From the NCBI GenBank assembly GCA_036365455.1, contig JAWQUS010000001.1, positions 22,175,001 to 22,239,000 on the forward strand: a stretch of 64,000 nucleotides of DNA. Direction: 5' to 3'. The stretch is from Macrosoma leucophasiata (Eukaryota > Arthropoda > Insecta > Lepidoptera > Hedylidae). Every line of letters begins with the position of its first letter. The first letter of the stretch is position 1. The notes beneath the pieces are model-generated. The model made no database searches. It was not told where the DNA came from and was given only the letters and a program-made list of their open reading frames with translations. This document shows, piece after piece, positions 52,935 to 63,852 of the stretch. Position numbers and translations under genes: made by a program.

Positions 52935-53835
52935 CAGCCTGCCCCAAATACACCCATAACAGCATTGAGCGCCTTTAGGGTAGAATATGCCCAGTCAATA
53001 CGAGCCAAAAATAAGGACGTCTATCACGACCGATCCCGGATCGCCTTCACGTGGGATCTTCTCGTTCGATCTTGTAGAACCTAGTATTGTTCTTTCCCTT
53101 GACCCTTTTTTCCCTTGAGCCTTCAAGTGAAGGAGATAGTGAGCGATCAAGTTTCAGTTCCGTATGTCATCACTGGTAACACACACTGGACAAAGACCTT
53201 CGTCTTGAGACATTGGCACTGTTGCTTCTAACTGTTAACTGGACAATTACTAATGGACGTCTATAAAAACCCCGTAGGCCATGCGTCTAAGTAGCTATTC
53301 CCCGGTCTAAGATTCTTCGGTCTTTGTCTCCGTAATTACGGGGCAATAACCTCTATGTATTGTATATTATTATATAGATATAGATTCAACTTATGCAATG
53401 TTTTTTGGAACCCACCCGAGTGAGCCCAACCTCGGCTACTTGTATAGATAATATCTTTTGTGAATGTAAATATATATATCTACAAATATTGTTAACTATT
53501 TGCCATCTGATCATAGCGGCCAGACAATTACTATTGACGTAGATAAACCTTCCAGCAAAATTGAAAAAAACACATAGACCTTTTTTTTTGGGCGGTAGCA
53601 GTAAAATAGTCAACAGTGTGCTCAATATATTATATTCTATTTTAAGTAAATAAAGGATTCATAAAAGTATATTTTGTATAAAAAGTGAAAATATAGTGTA
53701 CAATTAATACTCACAAATATTGTTTGCACTAACCTTTAATGATATAATCAAAATATTTAAACATCACTGTCCTGCTGGTTGCACTATAACCTAAAATTAA
53801 ATTAAAACAAAAATACACAAACATTTTTTGTTCAA
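52935..53835. other. Unrecognised coding-like relic at 52,960-53,084; rest empty
   Basis: A plus frame ending at 53,084 reads AFRVEYAQSIRAKNKDVYHD and SRIAFTWDLLVRSCRT, which looks more protein-like than its surroundings. The upstream part of the frame is family A repeat, so the start is not real. No family is recognised. Confidence 0.3.
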
Positions 53836-53852
53836 CAATTATTTTGATTATT

Positions 53853-54629
53853 ATGGCCAATGTAAACATATTGTTGGAGGCTCAGAGTGCTATGGAGCTC
53901 AAATTAATGGAGAAACTGGCAGAATTTGATAACAGGTTGAAGGCAGCAGCGCCCGTGAGTCCCAATCCATCTGTTTTACATCTGCAGGAAGAGTTCCAGA
54001 CTTTTAAGGATCAGTGTTGTGGAGTCTTCACTTTACTGCGTCAACAAATACTGGAATTCTCGAAGTCTCTAGATACCATGGAGATGAGACACAGGCGCAA
54101 ATACTTATTAGTTAGCGGTGTCCCGGAGAACCTTGAAGGCTATCTTCCTGACACCATAGTGAAGATTTTCCAGGATAAGCTGGGCGTGATGGATGCAGCA
54201 ACATCAAAATTCCGTGCATGTCATCGCCTCGGAAAGCCCACTGATGGCAAGTGCCGGCCAGTACTGATACGATTCAGCGATATGGACTTTAAGTCAGCAG
54301 TCTGGAGCAAAAAAACCAGCTTCAAGGGTACTCCATTTGTACTATCTGAGTTTCTCACACCACGCAGACAGGCACTCTTCCTTGAAGCTCGCAAAAAGGT
54401 CGGAATTAGAAATTGTTGGACTGTTGGAGGCAATATAGTGGTAAAGCTCAGAGATGGGTCTAGGCATCGGATATACTCGGCTGAGGATATTTCTAGCCTC
54501 CCGGGAGTTCCAAGTGGGTCTTCAGGTGATAACGAGCAGCAGGGTCCAGCCCGAACAGGAACCTTGGAAGCTACGTTGTCTGAACCCCAGCAAAAATTGA
54601 AACGTTTAGCTCGCTCGAAAAATAAGTAA
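53853..54629 (+). CDS. LINE copy 2 ORF1 protein (RRM/FP25K-like)
   Basis: 258 residues from MANVNILLEAQ; the frame is open three codons upstream. The plan matches copy 1: helical N-terminus (MELKLMEKLAEFDNRLKAAA, FTLLRQQILEFSKSLDTMEM), then RHRRKYLLVSGVPENLEGYL, ACHRLGK, RPVLIRFSDMDFKSAVWSKK, FVLSEFLTPRRQALFLEARK and NCWTVGGNIVVKLRDGSRHR, with a basic tail (QKLKRLARSKNK). The conserved core is shared almost word for word in places with copy 1, while the N- and C-termini drift. Likely RNA-binding; no zinc knuckle. ORF2 starts 633 bp downstream on the same strand. Confidence 0.88.
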   Translation: MANVNILLEAQSAMELKLMEKLAEFDNRLKAAAPVSPNPSVLHLQEEFQTFKDQCCGVFTLLRQQILEFSKSLDTMEMRHRRKYLLVSGVPENLEGYLPDTIVKIFQDKLGVMDAATSKFRACHRLGKPTDGKCRPVLIRFSDMDFKSAVWSKKTSFKGTPFVLSEFLTPRRQALFLEARKKVGIRNCWTVGGNIVVKLRDGSRHRIYSAEDISSLPGVPSGSSGDNEQQGPARTGTLEATLSEPQQKLKRLARSKNK

Positions 54630-55262
54630 GCCGTTGAGCGAACATTGAGTGCTAGTTGTTCTTGTTCTTGTTTTTCTTTTCCCTACTGTAATAACGTGTA
54701 TCGCACACCTGTTTATCATCTTTACACACCTTCATTAAGTTTTTTTTTTTTTCTTTTCTTTATTTGTGGGTTAATTAAAATAGTTTGAACACAGAATGTA
54801 CAAAATAGTTAATGTTTTTTTTTCACTGTGACAGTTGACAATGAGCACTCGACTTGTGTCGTTGAAACGTTTCGTTTTTGCTATGTGTTTTGATTTGGAT
54901 TCCGGTAATTTTAGACTTTGTCTATTTTAATACTGAGCACTGTTTTTTTTATGTTGTTTTTTTTTTTTGTTACTACTATTGACAATTGTGTAGTTATGTT
55001 TAACTTTTAGATAGCTATATGTTTTGTTGTCATTGGATATTTATTTCAGACATGTTTATGTAAGATAAATGTTCATACACTTTGTAAAGTTTTCTCCCAG
55101 TTATCAACCGGCGGGACAGGCATATAATTCATATTTGTTTGCCATTCGGTCCTTCTTTTATTTAATTTAAATATATTTATTTAATAATACATATTGCATT
55201 TATATACTTTATTTATTATAAACTATTATTATTATATTTTATTTATTATAAATATTTTTATT

Positions 55263-58190
55263 ATGTCTGATGATGACGATGATTCGTTTCACTCTGCTAG
55301 TGCATTTAGTGCATCGAGTAATGATTCTTTTGTAGATATAGAAACTTTAGGAACTTCATTAAACAGTGTGCTAGACAATGTCCGTCATTCGTTAAATATT
55401 TGCCATCTCAATGCACAAAGTGTACCGTCACATTATAACGACCTGCTTGAAACTTTTTCCTCGTGTTCGATGGTAGATATTATATTAATTTCAGAAAGCT
55501 GGTTCAAACCTTCGCTACCTAACACTTCGTTCAGTCTACCAGGGTATGTTTTATTGAGAAATGACAGAACCGGAAAGGGTGGTGGCGGAGTTGCCATATA
55601 TCTTAGAAGTAGCATTCCACATACTGTTCTATCATCTTCTCCTTCTCTATATTCTGCCACCGCAGAATATATATTCCTAGAAATTTCAGTAAATAACGCT
55701 AAATTACTACTTGGTGTGGTATACTGTCCTCCTGGAACCGATTTTTATTCTGATCTTGAGCTGGTGCTGGACTCTCATTGTGCTGATTACACACATCACA
55801 TAATCATGGGTGATTTTAACGTTAATCTTCTTAAAGACACATCTTATTCTTCTAAGCTCCAAAATATATTCAATTCTGTCAATCTTTCCATTTTACCATC
55901 TGGTCCTACTCATCATAACATTAATACTTCTGACACTTGGCTTGATTTAATTATTACTTCTTCTCTAAATTGCGTGATCAAACACGGTCAGTTACCTGCC
56001 CCAGGATTTTCTCAGCACGACCTTGTGTATTTGGCGTATAAGTTAAAACCACCTAAACGTAAACCAGAGGTAGTCTGGCTACGTAATTTTAGCAACATTA
56101 ATGACGATTCTCTATTAGCCGACGCTGCAAATCTTGACTTCTCTGCGGTGTATGAAGCGACATCAGTTGACGATAAAATTTCCCACTTTAATGCACAAGT
56201 TCTGAAACTGTATGACGCTCATGCACCAATGAGGGCTGTCAGATTGAAGCGTCCACCGGCACCATGGATAACTAGAGGTGTTCGGATCGCAATGACCCGG
56301 CGTGATAGGGCATTCCGTGTTTTTAAGCGTGACAGGTGCGACGAGAACTGGTGTCTATACAAGGCAGCTAGGAACCTTTGTAACCGGATGGTAAGAGCAG
56401 CCAAACGTCGGTACTTTTTCGATAAAGTCACGGAGTCCTCAGCGTCTGATATTTGGAAATTTCTCAATTCACTGGGTTACGGTAAAGTTGCTAAACCATC
56501 TAATACTGCACCTTTTTCGCCTAATATTTTGAATTCTTATTTTTCTCGCGTTACGCCCCTTAACTCTTTTATAAAAACGACTACCTTATCAGATATATCT
56601 CACATGGCTCACCCTACTATTAATACTTTTTCATTTAGTGAAGTAAATATGCAAGATATTGTCAAAATAATTAATTCCATTAAGTCTAGTGCAGTGGGCA
56701 GTGACGATGTTAGCCGGATGATGGTAATGCCTATTCTTCAGTTCCTTATACCTTCTTTAACACATATTATAAATTTTTCTTTAACGACAGGGATTTTTCC
56801 TTTGATCTGGCAAAAGGCTTTTGTAATTCCACTTCCCAAAGTTAATAATCCCTGTGAATTAAAGGAGTATAGGCCTATCTCTATATTGCCGTTTCTCTCT
56901 AAAACTCTCGAAGCAGTTGTGCATAAACAGGTTTCAGCTTTCATATTCGGCAATAATCTTGTATCTCCCTACCAATCCGGCTTTCGTCCTGGCCACAGCA
57001 CTACTACTGCACTTCTCAAAGTAACCGAAGATATTAGGAGTGGCATGGAGGATAGAATGGTAACTGTCTTGGTTTTAATTGACTTCTCAAACGCATTCAA
57101 CATGGTTGACCATGATATCCTCCTTGCTATTATGAGACATCTAAATTTTTCCTCTTCAGCAGTTGAGTGGTTTTCGTCATATCTCGAGAACAGACAACAG
57201 GCAGTTCGAGTTAAGGGAGTTCTTTCGAACTGGTGTCACCTCAGTGCAGGTGTACCACAAGGTGGCATTCTTTCCCCTCTTCTTTTCTCTATCTTTATAA
57301 ACATTATTTCGGCTGTTTTGGACTGCTCTTACCATCTCTATGCAGATGACTTACAATTATATAGTCAATCGGAAGTCGAAAATATTAATATTGCTGTTCG
57401 TAAGATTAACTCCAATCTCAATAAAATTAGTTCTTGGTCTCACAAATATGGCATCCAAGTCAATCCGGATAAGTGTCAGGCCATTATAGTTGGTAGCTCA
57501 AGACAGTTAGGTAAATTAAGTGGTAGTTTTGTTGCACCTGTCATGTTTGAAGGTCGGATTATACCTTTTTGTTCTGCTGTGAAGGATTTAGGACTACACA
57601 TCGATACGACTCTTAGCTGGAGGGTCCATGTCAATGAAGTGAGTCGAGCTGTCTACGTAACACTTCATTCCCTTAACCGACTAAAAAACTTTCTTCCAAC
57701 TGTAATTAAGACGCGACTCGTTCAGGCACTAATTTTTCCCCTTATTGATTATGCTGATGTGTGTTATCTGGACCTGAATGAGACTCTTCTTGATAAACTT
57801 GATAGACTCATTAATAACTCTCTCCGTTTCATATTTTGTATTCGCAAGTTCGACCATGTTTCTTCCTTTCGAACAAAGCTAAATTGGCTTCCTGTTCGAC
57901 AGCGAAGACAAGCACGGCTTCTTAGCCAACTTTTTTCTATTCTTTCTGACCCCACTACTCCTTCATATTTAAAAAGTAAATTTAACTATCTTTCTTCTTC
58001 GCATTCGTTTCAATTACGCTCCATTGATTCTAATATTCTTTCCATACCTCTTCACCGTTCCGGCTTCATATCCAGCTCTTTCGTCATCCAAGTGATCCGT
58101 TTGTGGAATGCTCTTCCAGAAGATATCCGTAGACTTACTACAAAACAGGCTTTTAAGAAAAGAATCAAAGAACACTTTCTTAAACCTTAA
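55263..58190 (+). CDS. LINE copy 2 ORF2: endonuclease and reverse transcriptase
   Basis: 975 residues counted from MSDDDDDSFHSASAF; the open frame extends 23 hydrophobic codons further upstream, which are likely untranslated because copy 1 shares only the MSDD start. Endonuclease: HLNAQS, SESWFK, VVYCPP, GDFN near 183, SQHD near 250. Linker APWITRGVRIAMTRRDRAFR. Reverse transcriptase: YRPISILPFLSKTLEAVVHK, SGFRPGHST, LIDFSNAFN near 607, AGVPQGGILSPLLFSIFINI, YADD near 693. The C-terminal domain ends LWNALPEDIRR and a basic tail. All catalytic residues are present and no stop interrupts it. Confidence 0.95.
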   Translation: MSDDDDDSFHSASAFSASSNDSFVDIETLGTSLNSVLDNVRHSLNICHLNAQSVPSHYNDLLETFSSCSMVDIILISESWFKPSLPNTSFSLPGYVLLRNDRTGKGGGGVAIYLRSSIPHTVLSSSPSLYSATAEYIFLEISVNNAKLLLGVVYCPPGTDFYSDLELVLDSHCADYTHHIIMGDFNVNLLKDTSYSSKLQNIFNSVNLSILPSGPTHHNINTSDTWLDLIITSSLNCVIKHGQLPAPGFSQHDLVYLAYKLKPPKRKPEVVWLRNFSNINDDSLLADAANLDFSAVYEATSVDDKISHFNAQVLKLYDAHAPMRAVRLKRPPAPWITRGVRIAMTRRDRAFRVFKRDRCDENWCLYKAARNLCNRMVRAAKRRYFFDKVTESSASDIWKFLNSLGYGKVAKPSNTAPFSPNILNSYFSRVTPLNSFIKTTTLSDISHMAHPTINTFSFSEVNMQDIVKIINSIKSSAVGSDDVSRMMVMPILQFLIPSLTHIINFSLTTGIFPLIWQKAFVIPLPKVNNPCELKEYRPISILPFLSKTLEAVVHKQVSAFIFGNNLVSPYQSGFRPGHSTTTALLKVTEDIRSGMEDRMVTVLVLIDFSNAFNMVDHDILLAIMRHLNFSSSAVEWFSSYLENRQQAVRVKGVLSNWCHLSAGVPQGGILSPLLFSIFINIISAVLDCSYHLYADDLQLYSQSEVENINIAVRKINSNLNKISSWSHKYGIQVNPDKCQAIIVGSSRQLGKLSGSFVAPVMFEGRIIPFCSAVKDLGLHIDTTLSWRVHVNEVSRAVYVTLHSLNRLKNFLPTVIKTRLVQALIFPLIDYADVCYLDLNETLLDKLDRLINNSLRFIFCIRKFDHVSSFRTKLNWLPVRQRRQARLLSQLFSILSDPTTPSYLKSKFNYLSSSHSFQLRSIDSNILSIPLHRSGFISSSFVIQVIRLWNALPEDIRRLTTKQAFKKRIKEHFLKP

Positions 58191-58507
58191 ATCCGCAATA
58201 TCATCATCATTACTTTTATCATGTATTATATCACTGTGTTAATTTAATTTCTGTTTAAGGTATAATGCTATTTATGTATACATATGTATATATATATATA
58301 TATATTTATTATGTATTTATATGATAGTTATTTATTTGTGTATTACGTATGTATAGAAATAATTTAAATATTTATTTTGGTTTCTGTAATATATTTATTT
58401 TTGTATTTAATTGTACCATTCCAACTGAATATCTCGATTTATTAGTTTATTTGTTTTGTAAGCACCGCCAACAATTTTTTTTAACTACCAATGGTTGACT
58501 GGCAGAG

Positions 58508-58522
58508 AGCGCTTTAAGCGTT
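58508..58522 (+). other. 3' UTR stem-loop of LINE copy 2
   Basis: AGCGCT-tta-AGCGTT within ggttgactggcagag ... aagtccgcc, matching copy 1 at 35,721-35,736. One stem pair changes from T-A to C-G between copies and another from A-T to G-T, so pairing is kept. Confidence 0.7.
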
Positions 58523-58599
58523 AAGTCCGCCATTTGTACCGATATTTTATTGATGCAATAAAGAATAAATAAATAAATAAATAAATAAATAGACCAGTA

Positions 58600-59102
58600 A
58601 CATCTGCTAGATTGAATAACTTCAATAATATTTTAAAAGAAAAATTATATTTTCAAAATTTTGACATTAGTAGTGCAAATGATTTTTATGCACAATTTTT
58701 TGATACTATTAATACACATTTTAATAATATCTTTAAAATTACCGCAAAGTGTAAATTTAGTTTTTGTGACTGGGCAACTGATGGCATTCGAAGAAGTAGG
58801 GAACGATTATTTGAACTTTATGGTCTTAAAACTTATATGCAAAATCCAAATTTTAACAAGTATGTCGCTACATATTCAAAAATTTTTAAAAGAGTTTGGC
58901 GACCTGGAAAATAATAAATAGTGAAACAGGCAAAAACAAGCGGTCTGAAACTTGTGTCCTTTTGGAGACACCACAGGGTATTTTAGGGTCAGATTTAGAC
59001 ATTGCTACACACTTTGAAGATTACTTTGCTAATATTCCATTCAAAATTACCGCACCTTTAAATTCTTCTACTGGAATATCGATTAGTTTGTGGGATCAAT
59101 GA
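58600..59102 (+). pseudogene. LINE ORF2 linker-region relic, frameshifted
   Basis: Frame 58,612-58,914 reads CDWATDGIRRSRERLFELYG and NPNFNKYVATYSKIFKRVWR, typical of the segment between endonuclease and reverse transcriptase in other LINEs. After a frameshift near 58,905 the frame at 58,896-59,102 continues TWKIINSETGKNKRSETCVL and DLDIATHFEDYFANIPF. Neither the nuclease nor RT motifs follow. It is a different LINE family from copy 2, and very AT-rich. Confidence 0.65.
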
Positions 59103-59104
59103 GC

Positions 59105-59578
59105 GCTTCAAATCAGCTTATGTATCATTATAACACAAAATTTTGATGCGAAATAGAAATATTGACTGATTTATGAGTTTTGGTTTTTGTTATTCGAAAA
59201 TGAAAGGAAGGCTTTCAGTTTCAGCTGAAAAATAAGAAATTTGATCACTTACGTGAACAATGTGAACATGGCGGAATGGAGCAGTACCATTAAGCGCAAT
59301 ACGGGTAGATTAAGTAAAGCAGCGTTTACCTACGCCCTGCTCCTTCACTAATTACTAAAACTTAACAAGCGTGCCCCTTTTTTGCCGGATTGCGTCATTG
59401 AACATGTTTTCGAATATCTTGTTAAGTGATATAATAATTGCTACCTTACTTACGTCCGTTTTTTATAACAAATCGCTCTACCTATGTCGAGGTTACGTCA
59501 TGCCGTTCGACGAATTCCAAATTCCAGTTTGGAAAAAATACTAGTCACGTTGCCAATACTTTATGTATTGTACTACTT
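59105..59578. other. No gene recognised
   Basis: AT-rich sequence; nothing supported. Confidence 0.4.
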
Positions 59579-59579
59579 T

Positions 59580-59680
59580 TTGCTGGTGGTAGAGCTCAAG
59601 TGATAGGCTCAAGGGGCCCATCCATCGCCTTACCTAATCCACTTGCAAGTCAATGGTAATGATCATCGCCTTTGATTATG
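59580..59680 (+). repeat. Family A repeat, 5' part
   Basis: tgctggtggtagagctcaag and cgccttacctaatccacttg match the family 5' third. Confidence 0.65.
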
Positions 59681-59684
59681 TTTC

Positions 59685-60990
59685 GGTTAGATAATAATGG
59701 AACTGCTGGATAATATTAAAATTTCTGCAAAAATATATTAGAATTCAGAATGGCATTGGCACTGAGAACTGTAGTTTTAATTCGGATGGTTTGATTTCAC
59801 AATCATGTTTGTGTCATTGATTTACATGTGCATACCATAGTTACTCAATCGGACCAGCACTTTCGTAGAAAATCGGCTTTTACTGACAGACAGTCGCACG
59901 AGTAATCTTTAAAGGCAGTGAGTTTTCTTTTGAGGAAGGGAACTCTAAAATAGCACATTACTTATTGATTAAAATTGATAGCTGAATCCTGTTTAGAATA
60001 ATATTGACTATTATTGTATATACTATACCTAGAGTGGGTACAGGTCCGACAAAACACCTTTAGCAAAGAAACGTCGGTAATATTTGCAAAAAAAAATTAG
60101 GTAGGTACTTACTCTACGGGGCGCGCCCATACCTGTTTATGTAAATTTTGTAATACATGCCTGTGTACGGAAGGCCAAATAATTTTCAAGCCCCAATGGC
60201 GCCAACCTGCAATCGACCGTTAACTTTATTATGACATTATTATCTTCCAAACCAACATAACATCTGAAAAAAAGGAACAAAGTAAATTGAATGTCACAGT
60301 GTAACAATATCATTGTGTATTACTTTATTTAGCACATAAAACTGCATTAACTTTGTAATTTACGTACAATTTTTATTACTCAAATATATTTGGTGCAAAA
60401 GTGTCCTAAACCATTTTTATAGCATTATTGCCCAAAGAAGTACGTTTATAAAATTTTAATATATATTTTTTTATTAGATGAAGCACTAAATCCTAAAATT
60501 GTTTAACAGATTTGTTAAAAATCGTTTTTACATCAGGATATAAAAAAGGTACATAAAAACGTGACTTAGGTGATTATTATCGTTCTCACACAAATCTCAA
60601 CTTAAAAAATGGTATTGTTTCTCTTAAAGAATTTTATTTAAAGAACATTCATTACACTTCATTCTATCATATATTGCTTTACTATTAAATCACATAAATC
60701 TGAAATTGTCATACATAGTCATACACGGTCTAATGTGGGTGTCTGGCGATATGATCAACAGGCAATAATAGGGTTGCAAAACTTTCTGAAACAGAAATTA
60801 CGTTATTTCTTTATAAGTTACCATCACGAACTCTGGTTTCATAATATCACTCAGTTTTTTGTGCTTAAAGTAGATACTTAATAAATAAGTAATCGTGAAA
60901 ATTCATGGCGTAAACAGTAACGCAGTGGGCATATTATATACCTATTCTGTCTGTCCTGATATAGTTAGATACTGCAATGATTCGTTTAGG
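59685..60990. other. No gene recognised
   Basis: Strongly AT-rich; nothing supported. Confidence 0.4.
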
Positions 60991-60994
60991 CTCT

Positions 60995-61243
60995 ATTGGT
61001 TCGATAGAGTTACGAAGTCGGAGCTCGAGGACGTAAGTTGTACCACCGCATTACCTAATCTATCTCCCTCCAAATGGTTATATTCCATTTAGATGGTTAA
61101 TGTATTGACCCGTAACTAGACAGGGGCAAAAAACTTGGGCGGCGCGACTACATGTGATTTCCGGTTTTTGTGTAGATATCTATAGGTTGCAGTGTCATCC
61201 ATATGAACTTTATGCTTGCTTTCCACCATCATTACATAAAAGT
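60995..61243 (+). repeat. Family A repeat, diverged
   Basis: accaccgcattacctaatct, gtgtagatatctataggttg and ttgctttccaccatcattac, ending in a short A-tail. The middle is scrambled. Confidence 0.7.
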
Positions 61244-61249
61244 AGGAGG

Positions 61250-62405
61250 TTAAAAAAAAGTGTCAACCCTATCCCGAAGTCATGAAAGCTCACGAGATCG
61301 CGAGCACCGCGGTCACGATGCTGCGATATTAAGATCTAACCGTTCCCGAATGTATTGGGTAATGGAGTGTGATCTTATAGGTGTTGGTTCCACGTGTTTC
61401 CGAAGCTACTAGTGGACTATAAAACATACAATATACATAGGATTTGATCTATGGAAATGGCAACCCTTGAATTATGAATAGTTATCGTATGGTTTCAGCG
61501 TTATTGCATCATGTATATCCTAGTAGATATTATTTCACTAATAATATTTTTATGGAGATAAATATGGTCCGCGTGTACGTAAGCAGCGCTGCACATAGAA
61601 TCAATATTAATTTCTTTTTTTATATTATATTTAATTACATGACCTTTAGCGATTACAGATCAGACCTTGATTTTTAGTAATATATCCATTGCACTTCTTG
61701 TATCCTTGAGATAATCTGATAGTTTTTTCGGAAAATAGGATTTCTGAAATTTAAATGTCCAGAGGATCTGCAATGTTTTCGTCAATATGGTATCAATCTT
61801 CTTCAGATTGACCGTTTTTAAGTGGTAGCTGAAAATGTCGAAAATTAAGGAGATAAGTACTCGTAATTCGTTTTGCGTCATTTTTACGCCAAAAATGTGA
61901 TTGTGTCCATAACATACCGATATTGATTTTTGGCCAGCCCCATTATGAGTTCTTGTATTAAGGGCATGACGTTACCTACTCCCTCCAATTCCGACATTAA
62001 TAGGGCTGCATCAGTATTTAATTATCCCGTTTTAAAGCCGAAAGGTATCCGTTTTAAGATTTAAGTGCTTTACTCAATCAACCGACTTGCAAACGCCCAC
62101 GGCCGCAATATCTTAGGGAATGTAACAGATTTAAAGTGATCAATGATTGCTTAAAGCCGCGCCGAAGTATTAGATTAGTTGGGGGCACCCATCTGACCTC
62201 GATCCGTGTCCCCCTGTCGGCTGTTCATGTAGACACTACTTGCCGCTAGGCGGGCGAACTTTATCGCGCCTTCAGTCACTTGTTGCGCGCCGGGTCGTGG
62301 TTCCTTGTTAAGATATCTTGGACCTCTATCTATACTTCTATTATAAAGAGAGAACTTTAGTATTTTTGTATGGGATATTCTAAAAATGTATCTAATTATT
62401 ATTTA
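61250..62405. other. No gene recognised; GC-rich patch 62,180-62,310
   Basis: A 73-codon minus frame at 61,660-61,881 has no motif. The 62.2-kb patch (ggcgggcgaactttatcgcg, ttgcgcgccgggtcgtgg) is CpG-rich without an identified frame. Confidence 0.35.
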
Positions 62406-62408
62406 ATG

Positions 62409-62690
62409 TAACGTCACGCCTGTAATCCTCGAAGGGGTCAGAGATAAATGCCAACCCACGATTCCCCATGGCACGATGGCATTTAGCCATGGTGGCGAGC
62501 CTGTTGACATCTCCGGGTACATTACCAAACCCCGAGGTACTGGGAAATTTCAAGAAAATAGAAGAATCCCAATAGAACCAGAGATAAACGCTTTTACACT
62601 GTTATATCTGTTAGCCCCCGACCCGGGAATCGAACCCATAAGCCTCAGCGTAACAGTAGTGGCCTTCCACCTCTAGGCTACTGAGGCAGT
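62409..62690 (-). repeat. tRNA-derived SINE (family B)
   Basis: Minus orientation: B-box gggttcgattcccgggtcgg, head ending ctgcctcagtagcctagagg with the A-box, and body (gatgtcaacaggctcgcc). It carries a short duplicated stretch around ccatggcacgatggcattta. The 3' end is ccttcgaggattacaggcgt. Confidence 0.88.
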
Positions 62691-62694
62691 TTGT

Positions 62695-63238
62695 CACAGG
62701 TGGTTTGTCATTTGCGGAATACCGTCAAGTGACACATTTTTTTTTTAATTTTAATCGAAAAAAACCCTAACATCTTAGATTTTTATATGCGAATGCTTTA
62801 GTTTAAGCCATCAGACTTATACACCAGATTGTGTGACGTAATTTATGGATAGGAAAACATTTGCATTAGTAAATAGTTAACTCCAAGTAAATATAGCTTC
62901 AACTCGACCCCCGACCTTATCCGATCTTGTTGGTGGGACATTATGAAATGCTCGTTGTACGTTGCGTTAGTTTTATGTGTTTGATATTTATTTATGGGAT
63001 AAATCGATGGAACCGTAGATCCAGCTAAGTGGGACGGCTGTTGCTCCATACACCTGGGTTTAGCGCTGTGGGAAATTTCGTAGGAAAATGTTGGTTTCGA
63101 AAACAGTAGATTGAATTAAAAATATTTTTGTATGAAATTATTATGTTTTTGCAGCAAATGCAGTCTAGAAATTAATACAATAGTCATATTGGTTTCTCAA
63201 TGTTGATTTTTGGATGATCAGTGTTGATGTTTCAATTT
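62695..63238. other. No gene recognised
   Basis: AT-rich sequence; nothing supported. Confidence 0.4.
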
Positions 63239-63239
63239 T

Positions 63240-63527
63240 TACTGGTGGTAGATCTCCAGTGACGGAGCTCGCGGGCGAAGGCACCACCGCATTACCTAAT
63301 ATACTTGCCGCTAAATGGTAGTGTTCAGCACTATCGTGTTCCGGTCAGGTTGTAATGTATATCCCTGTAATTTCCGGCACAGAGGCATAACACCTTAGGC
63401 CTCAGGAGCGGTAACACATCTGCATTTTGACCTTGATCTTTGTGTGGGTGTCTATAGGCTGCAGTCATTACTTAACACCAATGTGAACTGCATCCTTGTT
63501 TGCCACTTTCATAACATAAAAAAAAAA
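63240..63527 (+). repeat. Family A repeat, full length
   Basis: 5' tip tactggtggtagatctccag through tctataggctgcagtcatta to aacat and a 10-base A-run. It differs from the 42.8-kb copy at few positions, so it is among the youngest. Confidence 0.92.
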
Positions 63528-63852
63528 CATTTTGCGCCCATAATCTCTACCTCAGAAAAATAATCAAAAATAATGTTCTATTTTTTATTTAATTCTACAA
63601 AACTCTAACTACCACAGAAGTGAGAGAATATCTTTAATAAAACATGTAGGTAGTTTACGAAATGTTATTGTAACTTAGAAATCGATAGGCGATACAATTC
63701 CAAGGGCTGCGGTCTAGGTCGCGTTTGAGACCTAAATTACTATGATTGCGTAGCTTTCCCTACGTCTCAACAACTTAATAGCTCGTGTGGTTTGTGTAAA
63801 GGAACGATCACACGTTGGGAAAACTGAATCGAATGATGTTCTATCATTACCA

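Larger units (their letters stand above)
53853..58592 (+). mobile_element. Complete LINE, copy 2 (plus strand)
   Basis: Order: ORF1, a 633-bp T-rich spacer, ORF2, a ~400-bp 3' UTR with (TA)n at about 58,285-58,305, conserved stem-loop (58,508-58,522) and an (AAATA)-type tail to about 58,592. The 5' end lies upstream of 53,853 at an undetermined point. Both ORFs are open. The spacer lacks the family-G insertion present in copy 1. The tail directly abuts an unrelated LINE relic. Confidence 0.85.

Noticed and set aside
55194..55262. N-terminal extension of LINE copy 2 ORF2 as a signal peptide
   Set aside because: The 23 residues are encoded by AT-only DNA and are not conserved in copy 1, which shares the downstream MSDD start.
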